Below are positions 4,020 to 5,911 of a stretch of 5,911 nt of DNA, piece after piece; the first letter of the stretch is position 1, and each line of letters opens with the position of its first letter. Both the position numbers and the translations under genes were made by a program. The stretch is from contig JAFGIH010000071.1 in assembly GCA_016929985.1 (NCBI GenBank), positions 1 to 5,911 on the forward strand, written 5' to 3'. This stretch comes from Thermoleophilia bacterium (GTDB lineage Bacteria > Actinomycetota > Thermoleophilia > RBG-16-64-13). The notes below the pieces were generated by a model. That model did no database searches, was not told the origin of the DNA, and saw only the letters and a program-made list of their open reading frames with translations.

Positions 4020-5911
4020 TCTTCGAGCGCTTCGAGCAGCCTGATAACGCTCGGCTCAGTGGGGTTGCGCTCCTGGGACGCCCTTAGATGAGCCGTCGCG
4101 CGTGCGACCAGCCGCTCGCTCGTGAGCGCCAGTATCTGATTGGCAGCCTCCGCCTCTGAATCGGTAGCGGCAAGGGTGCGTACAGACCGTTCCAACGCCG
4201 CCGGATCAGTGGTCAGGCTTGCCTCTGCCAGCCCGTCCCATCTCTCAGTCCGTTTGTCGTGAAAGATCGACGGATCGCGCGCGGCCAGCAGATCCAGTGT
4301 GGCCCGTCCCGCGATCTGGTGCACAAGCCCAGACGCTTCATCCTTCTCTATGGCCCGTTCGGCCGCCGCGAGCGACAAGGCCAGTCCAGAGGCCACCCTG
4401 TAGCCTTGCTCCACTGGGTCTGTACTGCCGATGGCGTTCGTGGCTGCCGCACGGTAGACGTCGGAACGGACCAGCAACGGCTCCGCCGAGACGGGGAAAA
4501 GGGACAGTGCCGTCGACGAGTCGGCCAGAGCGGCGTGGGTGTCGTGACTCATCTTGGCCAGCGCGACGTTCTGGTACTGCATGGAAAGATACGGCATCGC
4601 GGCTCCCACCAGAACTGCCAGTGAGGCGACTCCCAGGCCTACCCTGAACAGCAAACCGCTCAGATGCCGCGAGCGGGGCCGTATGGCCGCGGCAGTGTCC
4701 GGAGCGCTTGTGGAGAGCGCGAAGGCCAGCAACAGTAAGGCGCCGAGAGTGACTCCGGGAACGTGCCAGGTCCAGTCCACCGAAGCCTGGATGAACCAGA
4801 AAAGAAACGCCGCCACCAGGGCTATCACCCAGGCCTGATCGGCAGCACCCACAGCGTGGTGACCACCGGCATCCTCCGGCGCCAGAAAGAGGGCCCGGCG
4901 TCTTCTCAACAACTCCCACCAGGAACGAAAGCGCGGGGCGAGAGCGACGCCGAGCGCCATGCCGAGCGTACCGAGCAGGAGGGCCGAGCCGACGACCCCA
5001 GTCTCGCTGAGCGCGTCCAGTTCTATGGAATGGGCCTGTCTCGCATCCACCGTGTGGTTCGTGCGGTGCAGCTCGTTCAGATAGCGGTAGCTACCCGCTC
5101 CATTGCCAACGACAGGTGATTCCTGAAAGCCCTTCCACGCGGTGGTCCACATGATCCAGCGTCCGTTGCCGCCCATGTCTCCAAAACGGCTCTCTCCAAT
5201 ACTCTCGCCCGCGTCACCGCCTTCGTCGCTCACGAATCTATCTACGATGCCAGTGGCCCAGCTGGAGAGATCGCCTACCCGATCCTGTAGGGCGAAAACG
5301 CCAAACACGGCTCCAGCCACCAGGGCCACGACAATCACCAACGAGGTGGCCACTCGAACCGGGCGGGCAACGGTCACGCGACTCTCGGCGATGACGAGCA
5401 GTGCGCCGGCTACCGCGGCGGCTCCCCAGGAGCCTCCAAGCCAGAGCAGAGCGACCGTTCGCGACACCGTGCCTGCGCCCTCGGCATAGTAGGAGGTCAA
5501 GGGTGTGAACGACAGGGCGACGAGGTTCGCGGGGATCGCTAGGAAGATCAGGCTCCGCAATCGCGCGGGGGTGAGGATGAAGTAGACCACCGTGCTGCAG
5601 ACGAGCGCGACCGCCGCGCCCCGGGATTGTGTGAGCAATCCCAATTGGATGAGCACAGGCACCGAGCCGAGGCAGACCGCCCGCATCCACACACGGCCAC
5701 GGGAATCGGCGGCCAGCCACAGCAAAGGCCAGACGAGGAGCAGGTAGAAACTCCCGGCGCCGTTGGGGTAGGTGATGGGGAAAGCGAATCGCCGAGCGAG
5801 GAAGAAGTCCGTGCCCAGCGCCGAACCGGCGCCGATGCGCACCAGGGCTAGGGCGACGATCACAAGAGCGGCCAAGGGCAGGATCACCCGGCACCTCAAT
5901 GCGCCGCCCGA
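4016..5911 (-). CDS. Wzy/O-antigen-ligase-like membrane protein with a repeat-rich C-terminus, 5' end outside window
   Basis: This protein is predicted to polymerise repeat units (Wzy) or transfer finished glycan from undecaprenyl pyrophosphate to an acceptor (WaaL-like) on the outer face of the membrane. Residues are numbered from a TTG at 5899, which is probably not the start: the frame stays open to the right edge and family members have several earlier helices. About eleven hydrophobic segments are visible, from 6-24 to 415-435. Family landmarks are the RRFAFPITYPNGAG segment (36-49), the large outer loop with GNGRWIMW (244-251, R247), SPVVGNGAGS (261-270), and QAHSIELDALSETGVVG (288-304) with H290. 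The Arg and His match residues known to matter in WaaL-type ligases. After the last helix, residues about 436-627 form a soluble Ala/Leu-rich helical domain resembling TPR repeats, common in Gram-positive members. Its TAG stop interlocks with the convergent kinase stop. Sequence alone does not separate polymerase from ligase. Confidence 0.88.
   Translation of the reverse strand, partial: SGGALRCRVILPLAALVIVALALVRIGAGSALGTDFFLARRFAFPITYPNGAGSFYLLLVWPLLWLAADSRGRVWMRAVCLGSVPVLIQLGLLTQSRGAAVALVCSTVVYFILTPARLRSLIFLAIPANLVALSFTPLTSYYAEGAGTVSRTVALLWLGGSWGAAAVAGALLVIAESRVTVARPVRVATSLVIVVALVAGAVFGVFALQDRVGDLSSWATGIVDRFVSDEGGDAGESIGESRFGDMGGNGRWIMWTTAWKGFQESPVVGNGAGSYRYLNELHRTNHTVDARQAHSIELDALSETGVVGSALLLGTLGMALGVALAPRFRSWWELLRRRRALFLAPEDAGGHHAVGAADQAWVIALVAAFLFWFIQASVDWTWHVPGVTLGALLLLAFALSTSAPDTAAAIRPRSRHLSGLLFRVGLGVASLAVLVGAAMPYLSMQYQNVALAKMSHDTHAALADSSTALSLFPVSAEPLLVRSDVYRAAATNAIGSTDPVEQGYRVASGLALSLAAAERAIEKDEASGLVHQIAGRATLDLLAARDPSIFHDKRTERWDGLAEASLTTDPAALERSVRTLAATDSEAEAANQILALTSERLVARATAHLRASQERNPTEPSVIRLLEALED

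Noticed and set aside
5238..5894. Minus-strand open frame (218 codons) overlapping the Wzy/ligase-like gene in another frame
   Set aside because: It is Arg/Pro/Gly-rich with no membrane helices, while the other frame carries clear family motifs. No sign of a frameshift joining the two.
5897..5899. TTG as the true start of the Wzy/ligase-like gene
   Set aside because: The frame remains open to the window edge and the family normally has several more N-terminal helices. The gene is treated as cut by the window.

Overview
The window is GC-rich, gene-dense bacterial DNA from a cell-envelope or extracellular polysaccharide locus. It holds five protein genes. Four have recognisable roles in a Wzx/Wzy-type polysaccharide or glycan pathway. 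The fifth is a very small predicted surface protein with its own promoter. No RNA genes, insertion sequences, CRISPR arrays, integrases or phage genes are visible. The organism is probably a high-GC Gram-positive, most likely an Actinomycetota. This is inference from base composition, the Tyr/Gly-rich kinase tail, a Glu-for-Asp Walker A' variant that I associate with actinobacterial BY-kinases, and an LPXTG-like tail on the small protein. I cannot name a genus.

Layout from left to right: (1) 50-397, minus strand, a 115-residue secreted protein with one EF-hand-type calcium loop and an FPFTG-plus-membrane-helix C-terminus. It is preceded by a near-consensus housekeeping promoter (435-464). (2) 501-1676, minus strand, a DegT/DnrJ/EryC1/StrS-family PLP sugar aminotransferase. 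(3) About 1673-2329, minus strand, a PglC-like monotopic phosphoglycosyl transferase whose stop codon overlaps the start of the aminotransferase (GTGA). (4) 2352-4019, plus strand and divergent from the previous gene, a Wzz-like chain-length domain fused to a BY-type tyrosine autokinase ending in a Tyr-Gly tail. (5) 4016 to the right edge, minus strand, a Wzy/O-antigen-ligase-like membrane protein with a repeat-rich soluble C-terminus. Its 5' end lies outside the window, and its TAG stop interlocks with the kinase stop in a shared CTAG.

How the genes fit together: the aminotransferase would make a nucleotide-activated amino sugar. The phosphoglycosyl transferase would load a sugar phosphate onto undecaprenyl phosphate. 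Glycosyltransferases and a flippase, not in this window, would complete and export the repeat unit. The Wzy/ligase-like protein would polymerise or transfer it, and the Wzz-kinase would set chain length through tyrosine phosphorylation. The small calcium-loop protein is not an obvious enzyme of the pathway and may be a separately expressed surface peptide.

Most of the window is a conventional polysaccharide locus. The least conventional elements are the tiny EF-hand surface protein, the crowded divergent start region around 2329-2403, the interlocked convergent stops at 4016-4019, and the repetitive Tyr-Gly tail.
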